Both the position numbers and the translations under genes were made by a program. A stretch of DNA of 64,000 nucleotides. It comes from Piezodorus guildinii. Lineage: Eukaryota > Arthropoda > Insecta > Hemiptera > Pentatomidae. Each line of letters begins with the position of its first letter. Position 1 is the first letter of the stretch. The stretch is from positions 148,666,939 to 148,730,938 of the forward strand of contig CM041292.1 in NCBI GenBank assembly GCA_023052935.1, written 5' to 3'. This document shows, piece after piece, positions 33,650-46,215 of this stretch. The notes under the pieces were generated by a model. That model ran no database searches. It was not told the DNA's origin and saw only the letters and a program-made list of their open reading frames with translations.

Positions 33650-34580
33650 AGTAAATCTACTTAACATATCAAAACTTTTTTTAGCACATTTCACAGATGT
33701 CAATCAATCAAATGGTATTGGGAGCAGTGGTATAGCAGTTCTCCATGAGAACTTTGAGAAGAAACGTCTGATTATCCAGTAATGGAGGTAATGTATAGGA
33801 GATTATTTTTCCTTAGTAATAATAAGTATTCAATTAACTAAAAAGTCATCATAGGAAAAAATAATTAAATGATCCTTCTTGATGCTCTTATAGCCATAAT
33901 TTTATTTAAAACTATTTTAGGAAATTTATAGAGTCAACATAATAATTATAACATACTATATATTTTAATCGTACATATATGTTAGTATTAAGAGACCGAG
34001 TAAGAGAATGAAATTAATTTCTATTCCAAAAAATGAAAAAAAGGAAAGTATATTGAAATCAAATCTTTGAAACAGCAAATATCTGCAATGCTCAGCTGAG
34101 TTTTTCATTTAAATTCTAAATTATTTTGCACAATGCATATATTATAATAAAACAAAAATTTTATTTTTTATTAGTTTTTATTAATATCTTGGTAACAAAC
34201 GCCTTCATTAACATTGGCCTCTTAACATAACCGTGTTTTAACACAATTCATGTAACATATTTGAGTTAACCCGTACTTGAAAAGAGTTAACGATTATTCG
34301 CGAAAATTAGATATTTTCGTTCACAAATAAAACAGTGAGAACTACTTCTTATTTGGATGATTTAGCTAAGGTGCTAAGATACTGTTGTAACAAGAGCCTC
34401 CAAAAACATAATATTTTTAATTCCATTAGTAACTACGGCAGTAATTTGTTTTTGTAATCTTCTTGGAATAATAAAACGACCCGTAGTGGTTATCAAATAA
34501 TTTTGTTTTCCTTTTACTAAAATACATACTGTAATAATACACCAGGTATTTATTTTGTTTTTTCTGGTGAATCATGTCTA
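33650..34580 (+). repeat. REP-C unit A
   Basis: The first of the diverged direct repeats. Landmarks in order: GAAACGTCTGATTATCCAG (33757-33775), 'gattatttttccttagtaataataagtattcaattaactaaaaagtcat', 'aggaaatttatagag...ataat.ataacatac', 'ttttgcacaatg', 'ttaacccgtacttgaaaagagttaac', CGAAAATTAGATATTTTCG (34302-34320), 'gagaactacttctta' and 'atactgtaataatacaccaggtatttatt'. Non-coding. Confidence 0.75.
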
Positions 34581-34989
34581 ACTATGGGATTTCATGTAAT
34601 TAGTAAATAAGGAAATTCATTCTTATAATTCTATTTTAGTAATGTCTTAAAATGATTACGAGAGTGTTAGAAATGATTGAGAAAAACTCAATGACATTTA
34701 GGTTCATGGTCAAAATTTAAAAAATAATAACAATAATAAGTTTAAAAAATAATTTTAAAAAGAGAGAGAGGGAGAGCGAAATCCCGAAAATACATTTTTA
34801 TAATATTCTTTTTATATCAAATTATGGAAGATTTTTATATCTTCTCAACCAACACCAAAACATAACGCATTCACGGTTAATTCTTTACAAAATTAAAGAA
34901 CTCTTGCCTAAAGCCAATTGCAAATAAAACCTATTTAATTTATTATTATTTTTTTAAGCATTTTAGATATATATAGAAACAATTGAACG

Positions 34990-35165
34990 GAGTGCTTAAC
35001 TGAAGTAATTCGCCAACAGATGTTTTGGAAGATAAATCAGATTTTCCAGTAATGGAGGTTTTTCACTGGATACTGATTATTTTTCCATTATTTATATGCA
35101 ATCAAGTAACTAAAAATTTAGTCATAAGAAAAATAGTTAAAATGAGCCTTGTTGTTGATTTAATA
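34990..35165 (+). repeat. REP-C partial unit D
   Basis: It contains CAGATTTTCCAGTAATGGAGG (35038-35058), 'gattatttttccattattta', 'aagtaactaaaaatttagtcataagaaaaatag' and 'gagccttgttgttgattt', matching the first 250 bases of unit A. The GAAACGT motif is lost. Confidence 0.6.
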
Positions 35166-35179
35166 GAACTAAAATTTTT

Positions 35180-36158
35180 TAATCATGTTTGATAAATATC
35201 AAACAATTAAACGGTATTTTGAAGTAGGTCCCCACCAGGTGTTGGGTACGAAACGTCTGCTTATCCAGCACAGAAGGTTATTGACGGATTAATTAAGGTT
35301 ATTATTCCACCATTAATAATTTACCAATTAAATTAATATATCGAAATAAGAAAAATAAGTTGAATGATCTATCATGATGATTTGATTACTCTGATGACCC
35401 CTATTCAATTTAAAATTACTACAGGAACTTCGTACTGCAAAATATAACTATGTAGACATATGATATATTTTAATTGTACATATTGGTTAGGCATAAGGGT
35501 CTCTGATCCAAAATGAAATTATTTTATATTCCATTTTTTAAAAACCGCAAAACATATTAAACAAAAATAATAAATAAATACCACTATCTGAAATTTCAGT
35601 GATCAGTTTGCATTTTCAGTTTAATTCCAAATTATTTTGCACTATGAATGTAATAAGGCTATGGTATTATAATATCTGAAGTTAGTGATACAATAAAATA
35701 TAAAATAGCTATAATTAACGAACAGAGAGAGAATAATAACGAGGTGTAATAAGATATTATCTAACTTCTTATTAGAAACTACAAAATGAGCTGAAAGTTT
35801 CATTTTTATTATATTTCGTAGGAAATGCTACTAATTATACAAAAATCTTAATTGGGTTTCCATTCTACACGTAAGACAAGTAAGTAGCTTAAGATTAAGA
35901 GTTAATAATTATAACCCACGCTCCATAAACTGAGAGCGATCGACTTTTTAATGAAACGGGATGGCGAACCAGTATTTCAGAATATTAAAATAAGTATTTT
36001 AATCAACTAACTCTGATCAGCCACAATCGATGGTTCTAGGTCTATTAGTAAGTGCCCTTGAACGTAAGTGTGTAACTGCATTAACATATTCCGCAGAAAT
36101 AGGTGTCAGAAAGCTTACATATTCTACGGTCCAAGTTTCATGTTCTAAAAGTCCAACG

Positions 36159-36231
<73 letters not shown>

Positions 36232-36690
36232 TATATATAGTATTTAAAATAAAATATATATATATATATTTATCCATGGGAAAAACAAAAAAACATCTAG
36301 GTATAAACACCTTGATTAACATCAGTCTGCTAACATAAACGTCGTTAACACATTTTATAGAATTGAACTTGACGAGTTAACCCGGACCTGCAAAGAATTA
36401 ACAAGTATTTGCGAAAATTAGATATTTTCGTCCTGAAATTTGAGAACTACTTCTTAATTGGATAATTCTACTAACAGTAAGATGCTAAGTAAGTGCTGTA
36501 ACAAACACAAAATAATTTAATTTGATTAGTAACTCGAGCCATATTATTATAATTTTTTTTTTTTTTTTTGTAATCTCGGAATAATAAACCGTCCTTTACT
36601 TTAACAGTATTTATTTTATCATATTGTTATTATTCTCTCTACCAGAAGACATACAGTAATAATATTCAAGGTATTTATTATAATAAGAAT
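35180..36690 (+). repeat. REP-C unit B, interrupted
   Basis: The proximal part, 35180-35660, has CAATTAAACGG, ACGAAACGTCTGCTTATCCAG (35249-35268 region), 'gttattattccaccattaataat', 'ttgcactatgaatg'. The distal part, 36250-36690, has 'gttaacccggacctgcaaagaattaac', CGAAAATTAGATATTTTCG (36412-36430), 'gagaactacttctta' and 'catacagtaataatattcaaggtatttatt'. Between them (35661-36249) lies AT-rich DNA with a (TA)n tract that unit A lacks. Confidence 0.7.
36161..36229. repeat. (TA)n microsatellite
   Basis: A near-perfect TA tract of about 68 bases. Open frames over it on both strands are artefacts of the repeat. Confidence 0.95.
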
Positions 36691-36834
36691 ATTATAATAT
36701 TCATTTCATAGCAATTTATGGAAGAATTGTTTTTAGTCTATGGATTAACATAAAAAGTACGCATCCTGCATTTATGATGAATGTCATGATTAATTAAAAG
36801 ATCCAGACATTTTTTAATCAAAACTCAATCAATT

Positions 36835-37370
36835 TTTTTTTTTAATCATGTTTAATAGTTTTTAAACAATTAAACGGCATTGAGGCAGATTCCCATTAGA
36901 AGTTTGGTACGAAACGTCTGCTTATCCAGTACAGAAGGTTATGGACGTGTTAATTAAGATTATTATTCCTTCACTAATAATAAGAATTTAGTGGAATAAA
37001 TATTTGATCTATCTTCATGCTTTGATAACTGTAAATGACCGTTCTTTTATTTAACATTATTTCAGGAATTTCATAGAGCAAAATATAACTAAGTAAACAT
37101 GTTGTATATCTTAATTGTACTTAATCTTAATAATATATACAGAGTTTTTAAAATATAAATATATATATTTGCGTATGAAAAAGACAAAAACAAAAAAATA
37201 ACTACCTTTTGACACCTTGGTAGTGTCTAAAGTGGTAGCTATATCAGGCTGTTAAAATAACCGTCATTAACACACTTAATATAATTTTAACGGACAAGTT
37301 AACAAGTATTTGCGAAAATTAGACATTTTCGCTCTCATATAAAACAGTGTGAACAACTTCAATTTCAAAT
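36835..37370 (+). repeat. REP-C unit C, shortened
   Basis: It repeats the unit B landmarks: CAATTAAACGGCATTGAGG, ACGAAACGTCTGCTTATCCAG (36909-36929 region), 'gattattattccttcactaataataag', 'ggaatttcatagagcaaaatataactaa', 'cgtcattaacacac' and CGAAAATTAGACATTTTCG. It is shorter because the middle portion is missing. Confidence 0.7.
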
Positions 37371-38062
37371 TTCAATTTTTTTTTTATAAAAATGATTAAA
37401 CTTAAAAACCTTCAAAAATTCATTCCTGAGAGTAACAACCACTAAAATGGATGATCTATTTTTTTTTTTTTTATGTTTAGTTTTAAGTTAAATTAAATAA
37501 TTCTAATGATATTTGGGAATGAAATTGTCAATATGCTAACAAAATTACATTATTCTAAAAAATAAGTAAACATTTGGGTGCTACATGTTTAGTGAGCACC
37601 CTCTCTAAGTTATACCTTTTCTATAAGGCTTTGAGGTTGAAGGTTTTTTGGGGGTTTCAGATTTTTTTTGCATAATACCTCTCATCGCCAGGGAAGATAT
37701 CAGGTTCAACTTCACGTACAGTCCTTCTAAGCATTTTAAATAAATTTAACACTTTTCACATAATATTTGAAACTTTTGAGGGAATTGGAAAAGGCATTTT
37801 TTATTTATTTAATTTAAAAAATCACAATGAGCTAAACATTAAGTAACCATGGATCACTGTAACTAATAACTAATAATAATGGAGGATGATTAGTGGTGGA
37901 GAGATTCTTAAGTGCTCTGAACGTCTGCCTACATTGACTAAGTGGAATGACATAACTGTGTCAGGAGCATGCGTGTCAAGTCCGACTTCGCGGTTTGGGT
38001 TTCAACAGTGCTTTAACTCCAAACGGTTTTAAGTGCGAAGATCGAATACATTTATTGGAATA

Positions 38063-38132
<70 letters not shown>

Positions 38133-38585
38133 CACATTTTAATTTATTATTTTTTGACGCTTTTAGGGTCAAACTACTTCGAACAAAAAAAAAAAAAAAA
38201 GAATAATAGTAATGAAACAAAAACACAAATAATTTCATAAATGTATAAAAAAAAAACAGGAAAGACGAAATATTCAACCAATTTACGGATAAAGAGCCTC
38301 GATTACTTATATTCAGAAAACAAAGAGAAATTTCCTAAAAAAAAAATAGGAAAAATGACTTTTCAAAAATTTGACACTTATCTTTTTTTTTTACTGCTAG
38401 TAATTCAAGGACTAGTGTAATTTTCTTCTTAAAAAAAAAAAAATAAATAACTTAGCAATTGATTTGAAAACAATTTCAATCTTTATTGACGGGAGTATTG
38501 TTTACTTTAGAATTAATTGTTAAGAAAACTCACAAATTAGACCATCCTTCATTCTTATCACATTAATTTTAACTAAGATTGTTTT
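37371..38585. other. AT-rich intergenic stretch with (TA)n
   Basis: No gene recognised. A (TA)n tract lies at 38064-38129. Confidence 0.5.
38064..38129. repeat. (TA)n microsatellite
   Basis: A near-perfect TA tract. Confidence 0.95.
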
Positions 38586-38589
38586 TCAT

Positions 38590-38695
38590 TTTTTTTTTTT
38601 CAAATCTTTATTTATATATTTATTAACTGTAATTCATAATAGACCTAATCCCAGAATACATATTTTTTTGTAATCTATTCTATTCTATTCTGTTT
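38590..38695 (+). mobile_element. LINE-1 3'-end remnant with TTCTA tail
   Basis: Only the last 100 bases of the family remain: ATAGACCTAATCCCAGAATA followed by TCTATTCTATTCTATTCTG. The same CCCAGAATA plus pentamer tail ends the copies at 20.75 and 42.70 kb. A heavily 5'-truncated insertion. Confidence 0.75.
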
Positions 38696-39060
38696 TTTGA
38701 AAATTTAAAATTTCTAAAAGTTATCTTCCAGTGTAGCTTTTAGTTTTCACATTTCATTAATTTGTCATATTTTTATTTTCTCGTAATATTTTTATGCACT
38801 GGTTATATTTCGATAGCAAAAAACAATAATTTTCATCTAACTATATACGTGAATAGTGTCTAGAGACCGCGTCGGGTGAGAGTGTTGAAGGATAATGTAG
38901 AGATTCTGATGAAGTCTGATGCGTAGTCGATTTGAGTCTGACCTAGGCATATTTTAGGAGGGAAAATTTTTTAAAATATTAATAAAAAAAAAGGAATAAT
39001 ATATCTTGCTGTTTTTAATTTATTTAAGTTGATAATTTCTTTATATCCCAAATAAAAAAA

Positions 39061-39731
39061 TCTGGTACGGGCAACACACGACTTTCACTTACCTCCGTAT
39101 TATAAATCGATTAAAAAATTTTCAAATACAGTTAGAGATAAAAATTATTAAATCTATTAAGGAATTTATTAAATGAAATTTATATAGAAACATGTGTTTT
39201 ATTAAAAAATCTAAAAAAATTATTATCTAAAATAACCAGTTAGTTTTATCGGTTTTTCATCACTTTTACAAGCACTTTTGTATTAGATAATATTTTATTC
39301 TAAAATCTTTAGCTTTCCAACAGTATATCATACATGTTTTTTTTTAAAATATCGGCATTTAAGCCTTGTCACACCATTTTACATGATATTAAAGCCTATT
39401 AAATTTACATCGATATAGTGAGTTTATTCATAATCAAAATCGTCGGAAAGTTTCCGAGAAAATCGAAAAAAGGTGCAAAATGCATGGTATAAAGTGGCTC
39501 TTCTGGTAAGCTCATTTTGATGAAAAAAGAGGGCGTATATTTGTCTTAAATATGAAATTTCAGTTTTCGTTTTCGCCCGGGAGTTACCACACACACACAC
39601 ACAGACCTTTTTGCGGGACTTGGTTATTTGGACTCAGGGGACCCTAAAATGTGCATTTCCGTTGAAAACTGGAATTCGAAAATTTTTACAATCGCAATAC
39701 TTTCCCTTACTATATATAGTAAGTGAAAGTA
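39061..39731 (+). repeat. REP-A copy 7, internally shortened
   Basis: It begins TCTGGTACGGGCAACACACG and ends CTATATATAGTAAGTGAAAG plus TA. The body matches the copy at 10473-11429 but lacks roughly 0.25 kb in the middle (a jump near 39345). About 671 bp. It includes a short (AC)n tract at 39588. Confidence 0.85.
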
Positions 39732-39885
39732 AAAATGCACTAGTGCCTATAATTCTAAATATGAAAACCTTAAACACTGGTATTTAGTAAGTTCCAATAA
39801 ATTTCATCTTGCATTAGTTCAGCCAGGAAATGAACGATAAAATAATAGAAATACCTAAATGAAAATAATTATCGGGTCACCAGTA

Positions 39886-40080
39886 GTGTAGTTGTAGTAA
39901 AACTGCCTCCAGTGCCCAAGGTCGAGTGTTCAAACCCTGTAGATGTTTTAAAAGTAGTAAAAAATCCATAGTTATGCTGTTATTTGGAGGGAACGTAAAA
40001 ATGTGTTAAAATTTAACACTACCACTTTAGGATCCTACTTTTAGCCACAGTAGCATAAAGTGACGTTAAATTAATAAACA
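39886..40080 (+). mobile_element. SINE-3 copy 2, diverged
   Basis: B-box GTGTTCAAACCC (39930-39941), 'aaaaatccatagttatgctgttatttggagggaacgt' and 'ttagccacagtagcataaagtgacgttaaat' match SINE-3. About 60 bases of the body are missing compared with the copies at 25.0 and 50.3 kb. Confidence 0.8.
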
Positions 40081-40549
40081 AAAAATATATAAATCATTCT
40101 TTCAATAGTTGATTAATGTATAAAATGGTGATGAAATATTGATGAATTTTGTGTATTATAATAATATTTTAGTGTATAAATAACTCCAAGAGAAATAATT
40201 TTCTAGTGCCAAGATAAATCATATATAGCTAAGTTGGAAAAACCTGTTGGGATCTCTGATATGTAGTTGTTGGGAGCCATTTTTCCTTATCAGCTGTTGA
40301 GCATAGTCGCCACATCCGTCCTATTTCAGCGAGATAAAAGTTATATTCCTGTCCTGGTTACGTTACACAACAGACTCTAGTCTATTAATATTTTTAACTA
40401 GTTAACCTTTCTGTTAATATACTATCTCCGTCATTTACTCCGTGTTGACGGTTTTAGAAACTGTCATGTATGGGAATCTAGGGTTAGGGTCATTGTTAAA
40501 CTTACAATCCATAATAATAAGATTTTTATGTTTTTATTTGGCTTTTCCT

Positions 40550-41614
40550 TACAATATATTACTTGCATAGGTATGTCGTTGACATTTCTTGAATCTAATA
40601 TTTCAACGGAAATATGCTTTTTAAAATCCTGTTTCCAAATAGTTAAGACTCCTAGAAAAAGTCTGGGTGAATGTGTATGTATTAAGTCAAGCTCAGGAAA
40701 GAATTTCGCATGAAAATGAAATAAGATGCAAATAAAATTGTTTTTATAAGGTAGTTATAGGTCTAAGATGTTTCAGAAAGTTTTTCTCTAAAATCGCCTA
40801 ACCAGTATTGACAATATATCGCTTAATCAAGTATATCGACGTTTTTCTAATCCAATATTACAACGGAAATATACTTTTTAAGATCAAATGTTTCCAAAAA
40901 AGCCAAGACTCATAAAACAAAGTATAGGTGAGTGTATTTATGGTAATTCGTGCTCAGAAAAGAACTTCGCATGAATATGAAATAAGATACAAATAAAATT
41001 GTTTTAATAAGGTAGTTATAGGTCGATCGATTTTTATTAAACTGGGCTTTAATAATCTTTATTGTAGTAGTCTCGAAGTGCATAAATTCCAATTTTTAGT
41101 CTTTTAAAATATCGTAAAGGATAATTCATCACATCTTATTGTTAAGTAATAATAGAAAATGAGTGAGTATAAGATCAGAAAAAAAATTTAATAAACGAAG
41201 TGAGAAAGAAAGGAAACAATTTTTTCCAGTTACACTGTTTTCCTCTTAAATTAGAACAGTAATACAGTTGTAAAACACCTGTACCTTCAGGTAATAAAAG
41301 GTGAAATATCCTGTGATATATGTATGTATTGTATATTGTGTATAATAATAAAACCAGAGGGTAAGGAAAAAAACAACACGCAAATACAAATTTTAATATT
41401 TTAAAATGCAATCTAACAAACAACGCTGCAAAGCACGCGAGTGAAGCAATCAGCATTTAATTTAGTCATTGTTCTGTTTTTTAGTAACTAATATGTCTAT
41501 ATTAACTATTAAAAATAAATGTTTCTATCAAAAGACACTTTATTAACTTAAAAATAATTAAAGTAGAGAGGTAAGCGAAACCTGTGTATAGCGCACACTA
41601 GAACTTAGTTTGTT
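40550..41614 (-). repeat. REP-A copy 8, diverged, with internal tandem duplication
   Basis: The minus-strand 5' end is recognisable at 41574-41614 (TAGTGTGCGCTATACACAGG then the inverted CGCTTACCTCTC). The 3' half near 40590-40840 keeps the 'caacggaaatatrctttttaaga' and 'gaacttcgcatgaaaatgaaataag' segments seen on the reverse strand in copies 2 and 6. The 40594-40845 segment is repeated at 40846-41030 with about 250-bp spacing. The most diverged REP-A copy in the window. Confidence 0.55.
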
Positions 41615-42686
41615 CTATTAATCGGATATGCACAGACATAGATACACATGCATATTTACACACATACGCAGACACACACACACATATAATATATACACAC
41701 GTCTGTTAAAGAGTATGTATTAAGAACTGGAGATGAGAAATAGGTGCCAGGGCGTACACAAAGGACAGTCTAAAGACAATAGCGAATTAACATTTTAAAT
41801 GAGCCTTTAAACAGATACATAACTCTTTGTCAAGAATCACATTTCTCATTTACTGCGAAAATAAACAAAATCTTAATTCTGCAATGGTAGACAAAATTTA
41901 AAACCAACAAATATAAATGTACACACTGCTTTTGGTACAATTATTTTTAATCCAGAAGGTCGAATCGATTATAAATTTTATTTATGTTAATTGGTAATCA
42001 ATTATAACAGTAATGCTTCTATAATAGAAATGTAATATTTTTATTGCGATATGTCCACCGTTTTAAAAATCTCATTAAGTAAATTAACTGGTTACATTGC
42101 AAACATACACACAAAATTTTAAGCATTCACGAGAAGACATTGGAATTGAATTCGTAAGGTATATATATGTATGTGTGTGTGTAAATATTATAGGTTATAG
42201 TAATACACATTAAAACAAAATAAACAATATCAGAAAAAATAAAATATACAATATACAATGTTAGTATTGATCTTAATTAGATAGGAACACCATAGGGGAT
42301 ATCATATAATTTCATTTAATTTTCTAATTAGTATTCCTTCATTTATTTAACGAAAAACTGCGTTCTAGTCATATTTAGAAACTTCTTAATTTTAAGGCTA
42401 GTTTAATTATGATAAAGCACGTCAAAAGCTAATGAATAATTATAACGACTCAAATAAATTCAGAATTTAACGAGCTGAGATTTAAAATTTAACTATTCTA
42501 AAAAAATATTACTAATTGCCATACAGTATTTGAAATGTGATGAGTTAATTGCAATAGGTTTTTTTCGCATATCAAAAGCAAAAATATTTCTACCAAAAAA
42601 AGATTGAATACAAAAGGAAAAGTTTCCATCTTGAACAATGGCTTCAAAATTTCTCTCCCTAAACGTTCGCACAGAAATACGTTACT
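41615..42686. other. AT-rich intergenic stretch
   Basis: No gene recognised. Short (CA)n/(TA)n runs lie near 41640-41700 and 42160-42182. Confidence 0.5.
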
Positions 42687-43055
42687 CGCTAACACATGGA
42701 ATGAAATGAAATGAAATGAAATGAAAAGAAATTTTATTCTGGGACATCTAGTCCCCTAAGAATAATATAAATGTACAATAAAATATTTAAATTCTGGCTA
42801 TATAAATTTTAACAACATGGTATCAAATTACATAGCATATGGTATATACATGCATGCACACACACAGACACACACATATATACACACACAATATTCATTT
42901 ATATACCTACATATTTATACATACATTCACAAACACAAAAACATATATATATATATATATACATATACAAAGTCATATTACCTCAAAGAAATACAGATAT
43001 TAAAACAAAATATAGTGAAAATTAAGATAAAAATAAAGAGGCCAAACGATTAAGT

Positions 43056-45862
43056 TTATAAAGGCACGGAAGATTGATGTTCGAGGAGATGGATAAATAG
43101 GTGATGTTTGAAGGAGGCTAAGGATTGGCATGTACGAATCGACATGGGTAAGGAATTCCAAAATGAAGATGCACGTATGACAAAGGATCTCTTAAAGGAA
43201 GCAGTTCTGTGGGATGGAATGAGCAAGTTCGAGGGCTGGGATCTTGTGTTGATAGAGTGGACAGAGGATAGGGGGGTGAACATATTGTAGATATAAATGG
43301 GTTTTTTGGTTCTAAAGGATTGGTAAAGGTAAGTTCCTAAGAAGTATTGCCGTCGGAATTTTGGGTAAAGCCACTTCAACTCTGCATACCAGGTGGAGAC
43401 ATGAGAGCGCCTGGGAATTCCGAAGATGAATCTAATGAAACAGTTCATCAGTCTCTTCAGCCTCATCTCAAGCTTCTCGGACAGTCCTCCAAACACCAGG
43501 CAGCCATAATCGAAGTGGGGGAAGATAAGAGAGGATACTAGGAGTTGGCGGGTTTTAAGGGGTATAAGTTTGCGTAATCGGAGGAACTGTTTAAGGATGG
43601 CTATGGATTTTCTAGAAATTTGGGAAATGTGATTATTCCAGGAAAGGTTTTGGTCGAGGAATACACCTAGGTTTCTAACGGACGTGTGGAAGATAATGGG
43701 TCTATGGTTGAGGTAGAGTAAAGGGTGACAGGTGAGGGAGTTGAGGAGATGTTTGGAACCAATGAGGATGGCTTTGGTTTTATCGATATTAAGCTTTAGG
43801 CCATTATTGATGGCCCATAAATTGATGCTGTCGATGTCTTCTTGTAATTTTTGGACCATCTCAGGCATTTCGGTGGGATGGAAGGAAAGGTAGATTTGGA
43901 GATCATCGGCATATAGGTGGTATTTAGAGTGATGTATGGAATTGGGTAGGTCATTAACATAGATCGAGAAAAGGATAGGTGAAAGTGATGATCCCTGAGG
44001 AACTCCATGTGTTAACAGGATCGGTGAGGAAGGAGGTTTATTTGGGATTATCACAGTTTGAGTTCGGGCAGATAGAAAGGAGAGGAACCAGTTTAAGACA
44101 CTATCAGATACTGAGAGGTTTCGGAGTTTGGAAAGAAGGATTTCATGATTTACCATATCAAAGGCTTTGGAGAAGTCAAAGAGAACTAGGATTGATATTT
44201 TCTTTTTGTCTATGGAGGATTGAAGGTCTTGGGTAATTTTTAGGAGAGCTGATTGTGTGGAATATTGGGATCTAAAGCCAGACTGGAAGGGAACAAGTAG
44301 AGATTTTTGTTCAAGGAAGTTATAGAATTGGGAGTGGACTATTCTTTCAAGCGGTTTTGAGAGGTTGGATAGGATCGATATAGGTCTGAAGTCCGATGCT
44401 GAGGAAGGGTTAAGAACTTTATTCAAAGGACGAACTATAACCTTTTTCCCGGCTATTGGAAACACGGAGCGTTGGAGAGAGAAGTTATAGATATGTAGGA
44501 GAGCGGGAAAGATGGCTGGGAGGCACAGTTTTATAATTTTCACTGGGATTTGATCAGGGCCGTAATCATTGGTTTTGGATTTAAGGATAGAGTATAAGAG
44601 GTCGTCGGGTGAGATGTTCTGGAAATAGAAGTTTTCTGAATCAAAGGTGCGTTGAGGAAAGCAGATTTGGGTCGGGTAAGGCATAAGAAGAGGATCAGCA
44701 AAATGCTTATTCAGTTCGTCGGGAGTTACGGGATGGATGGAATTGGATTTTGAATTTATCACGGATAATTTTTTAAGGATTTTCCATTTGGATTTGGAAT
44801 CAGGAGCTTGTGAAAGGGAATCATGGAAAAACTTAGCTTTAGCACGGCGTATGGAAGATTGGGTGAGGTTTCTGAGGGATTTGAAGGTGGAGTAATCATT
44901 ACTAATTTTTGTGCGTTTAAACTTTCTTCTGGCAGCATCTCTTTGTCTCATCAAATCTCTTATCTCTTGATTAATCCACGGTGCTGGGAGGCGCTTGATG
45001 GTGGAAGTCTTGAGCGGAGCATGATTGTCAAGGAAAGTAAATAGATTTGAGGATAGGCATTCCACCATTTCATCAATGGATGTTAAGGAATAAATAGGTT
45101 CCAAGGATTGGGATAAAGGATCAAGGTATGGATTTATCTTTTCTGCTGTTAAGGAGTCTAGATCGCGCCAAGTGGCTTTCTTAGGGATTATTTGTGGAGT
45201 TGGAATATTATAGGAGATATTGATGAGATCGTGATGCGAAAGAAAAGGCAAAGGAAGCTGAGATGAGGATGCTAATTTATGAGAGGAGTCAATGATAAAG
45301 AGATCAAGCCATGTGCTGGAAAATTGCGTGTGATGAGTGGGTTGAAAAGGGACAATAAAAAGGTCTAGGGAATGAAAGAGGTTTGTCAGATATGATTTAT
45401 CTGGTGAATCGGAGATAAGATTGGTATTGAGATCACCGGCTATTATAACATGGTTGTACATTGGTATATAGGTAAATAGGGAGGATTCGAAGGTGGAATC
45501 ATATCGGATTTGAGGAGGACGATATATGACGATGAATAGGAGAGTAAAGGTATCTTGAAAAATTTCTAGGAATAGATATTCGATATGAGGAGTGTTAGGA
45601 GAGGGAGATTTTAGGAGGGTTTTGACTCTCAAACTATCATGAACGAAACACAGACCCCTCCTCCAGTTCTGTCCTCTCGATCATGACGAATGAGGGTATA
45701 ATTAGGAATGGATACAGAGGACGTAGGGATAAAAGGTTTTAACCAAGTTTCAGAAACAGCAATAATATGGTAGAAATTGTGAAGGAAATAGTCGAGAAAT
45801 TCGTCATAGTGCGCCTGAAGGGATTGGGAGTTAACATGGCAGGATAATAGGATATTAGACAT
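43056..45862 (-). pseudogene. ORF2: AP endonuclease plus reverse transcriptase, one frameshift
   Basis: ORF2 nicks the target and copies the element RNA into DNA. The first 77 codons (45862-45630) hold the endonuclease start: IIAVSETWLKPF and YTLIRHDREDRTGGGVC. A single indel near 45640 moves the reading to the next frame, which stays open for the remaining 858 codons with YRPP, IIAGDLNTN, a WLDLFII segment and FLSHHDLIN, where the usual endonuclease SDH reads SHH. The RT has FRPISILSNLSK, QSGFRSQYST, FDFSKAFDMVNH, HGVPQGSSLSP, the catalytic YADD and VRNLGVFLDQNLSWNNHI, then LLVSSLIFPHFDYG. The length, about 935 codons, is normal for this group. Apart from the frameshift and the SDH change it looks nearly intact, so it is a young copy. 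Other frames over it are shadows. Confidence 0.9.
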
Positions 45863-46215
45863 TTATGGAAAGAAAAGGGTTTGTATTATTTATGGTTTGG
45901 GAAGAAAAGGAACAATAGTAACAATAATAATATAAAATAGGTAATAATATGCTTATTTCTAGATATTCAGAAATTATTAATACAATAATAAAAATAAATT
46001 CAGAAAAAAATAAAATATTCACTATCGGAGTAGCTATAAAATAAAATTGTCTTGAAAAATGAAAGAAAAAAAAGGCCTCTAAAAAAAAAGAATTTATCTT
46101 AATATGAAAAAGAAAAGAAAAGTTTTTTTTTAATAAGAAAAAAGAAAAAAAACATTATTTTAAAAAATAAGAAGAAAAAAAAAATTACAGTATTAATGGG
46201 AACGGTGAGTTTATT

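Noticed and set aside
35390..35410. CTGATGA at 35394 as a hammerhead start
   Set aside because: No GAAAC with a closing stem follows within a plausible distance.
36030..36322. Open frames with long Tyr-Ile runs on both strands
   Set aside because: They are translations of the (TA)n tract and its flanks. The same happens at 28706-28897. No real coding signal.
33650..37370. CRISPR-like or satellite array
   Set aside because: Units are over 0.5 kb, irregularly spaced and strongly diverged; no short regular repeat/spacer pattern. Also, this is eukaryotic DNA.
43108..45044. Several plus-strand frames of 60-85 codons
   Set aside because: Antisense to the long LINE-1 ORF2; composition follows the opposite strand.
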